From positions 106,271,121 to 106,335,120 of the forward strand of contig CM038222.1 in assembly GCA_021442155.1 (NCBI GenBank): a DNA stretch of 64,000 nt, read 5' to 3'. Shown here in pieces: positions 63,334 to 64,000 of this stretch. Positions within the stretch are counted from its first letter, which is position 1; each line of letters begins with the position of its first letter. The notes beneath the pieces were generated by a model. It saw nothing but the letters and a program-made list of their open reading frames with translations. It did no database searches and was not told where the DNA came from. Origin of the DNA: Cymbidium sinense (Eukaryota; Streptophyta; Magnoliopsida; Asparagales; Orchidaceae). Position numbers and translations under genes: made by a program.

Positions 63334-64000
63334 AAAATGTTATTTTATAAAAAATAAAATGTGTCTTAAATGAATTAAAATAATATTTCAATAAGTCACA
63401 TGTTGTATCAATCAAGTACAATGTCCGTATAATAACTAGTATTTATTATAAGCATACATCAAGCAATAATAAAAGCAACATGATGTTAGAAATAAAATTA
63501 GACAATATGAAATAATAATTCATTTCCTTATTTATACTATTTTATAATTTTCGCTTTGCCCCTTATACCTCTACTTTCACTTGTTCATATTTCCTCTTTG
63601 TCTCTCATATATCTATTTCCACTTATACCTCCACTTAGTCATATCTATTCAAGTGTTTAAAATGTACAAATGGATAATTTTATAGGTGCACTCGCCCTTA
63701 TAACTTCGCTTGAATACTCATAACATACAATCATCCAGCCCCCTTCACTTGCCCACCTTTTTCTCATTTTGCACATATACTTTAATACTTAAGTAGTGGA
63801 TATTATCCTTTTCATCAAATGTAAATATTACCAAACATGTTGTAGAAATATAAAAATATCATAAGAATTACAGGTAAATACACTAAACAATCATAATTTA
63901 CAAATCATTAATATGCGATGTCCTGAACAATATTTTGAAGTTGTTCTTAGTTTATTTCTATTTTTGTTAGGCTTAATATATTCACAAAAATACATAAAAT
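62948..64000 (-). mobile_element. 5' LTR of the Tekay-like element (cut by window end)
   Basis: In element orientation it ends GGGTTAGGCTGTGACA at 62,948. It is a direct repeat of the first half of 35,825-37,827 as read on the plus strand. About 1.05 kb is visible. The rest lies past the window. It differs from the 3' LTR by point changes, a short insertion (AGGTCAGGCTCTTAACAG near 63,150) and an (AT)n expansion. Confidence 0.85.
63261..63330. repeat. (AT)n microsatellite in the 5' LTR
   Basis: About 35 uninterrupted AT units, absent from the matching place in the 3' LTR (near 36,225). Confidence 0.95.

Larger units (their letters stand above)
35825..64000 (-). mobile_element. Tekay/Del-like Ty3/gypsy chromovirus (whole extent, 5' LTR cut by window)
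   Basis: The element reads right to left: partial 5' LTR (62,948-64,000), tRNA-Met-type PBS, gag with zinc knuckle, protease (split by P7), RT start, P6 insertion, rest of RT, RNase H, integrase, chromodomain-type tail, polypurine tract, and the complete 2,003-bp 3' LTR (35,825-37,827). Without insertions the internal region is about 4.8 kb, close to what I expect for this lineage. The domain order PR-RT-RH-INT and the C-terminal tail place it in the chromoviruses. It is inserted in the copia element just upstream of block 1. All reading frames are broken. Confidence 0.85.

Noticed and set aside
1..64000. tRNA, rRNA or other structured RNA genes
   Set aside because: I saw no cloverleaf with A and B boxes, no rRNA-like block and no snRNA-like block on either strand. 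A covariance-model scan would be decisive.

Overview
The window is AT-rich, CpG-poor plant nuclear DNA with no intact protein-coding gene. Every recognisable protein fragment belongs to a plant transposable element: Ty1/copia pol, Ty3/gypsy (Tekay/Del-like chromovirus) gag-pol, plant mobile domain (PMD), and the 'putative plant transposon protein' family. I would place it in the repeat-filled heterochromatin of a flowering plant, possibly a monocot with a medium or large genome. The species cannot be settled from this sequence.

Positions 1-12,167 hold scattered relics. There are two copies of a PMD pseudogene (1-755 and 4,244-4,860) that share an intron position. Between them, on the opposite strand, lies a decayed putative plant transposon protein gene. 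A 1,470-bp near-perfect foldback element (5,729-7,198) is flanked by a 9-bp target duplication of Mutator type. An isolated copia-like LTR with a TATA box lies near 9,050-9,880. AT-rich DNA with little recognisable content fills the rest.

Positions 12,168-64,000 are one nested stack that can be unpicked by rejoining reading frames. The base layer is a single Ty1/copia element (minus strand). Its 3' LTR is at 12,168-13,005 and its pol is split into three blocks (13,020-15,020, 18,512-19,172 and 35,448-35,824). It is interrupted by P1, by P8 and by a Tekay-like gypsy element. The gypsy element (minus strand, 35,825 to beyond the window) has a 2,003-bp 3' LTR, a matching partial 5' LTR, PBS, PPT, gag, PR, RT, RNase H, INT and a chromodomain-type tail. 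It is itself interrupted by P6 (in RT) and P7 (in PR). P8 is interrupted by P2, and P6 by the P5 composite.

The P units are the most striking content. They are 3.2-7.7 kb of non-coding DNA starting TGTTGACC (or TATTGACC) and ending in ...CA, mostly CCACA or CCCACA, with 5-bp target duplications (exact or slightly decayed). They carry no repeat shared between their two ends. They look like solo LTRs of a family with exceptionally long LTRs, whose internal coding region I do not see here. Individual copies carry their own internal tandem expansions (610 bp x3, about 250 bp x2-4, 685 bp x2, and a roughly 60-bp minisatellite). The P5 composite carries a piece of the base-layer copia integrase together with the exact P8/copia junction. 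This suggests that it arose from a molecule that read out of P8 into its flank, or from a copying event of that locus.
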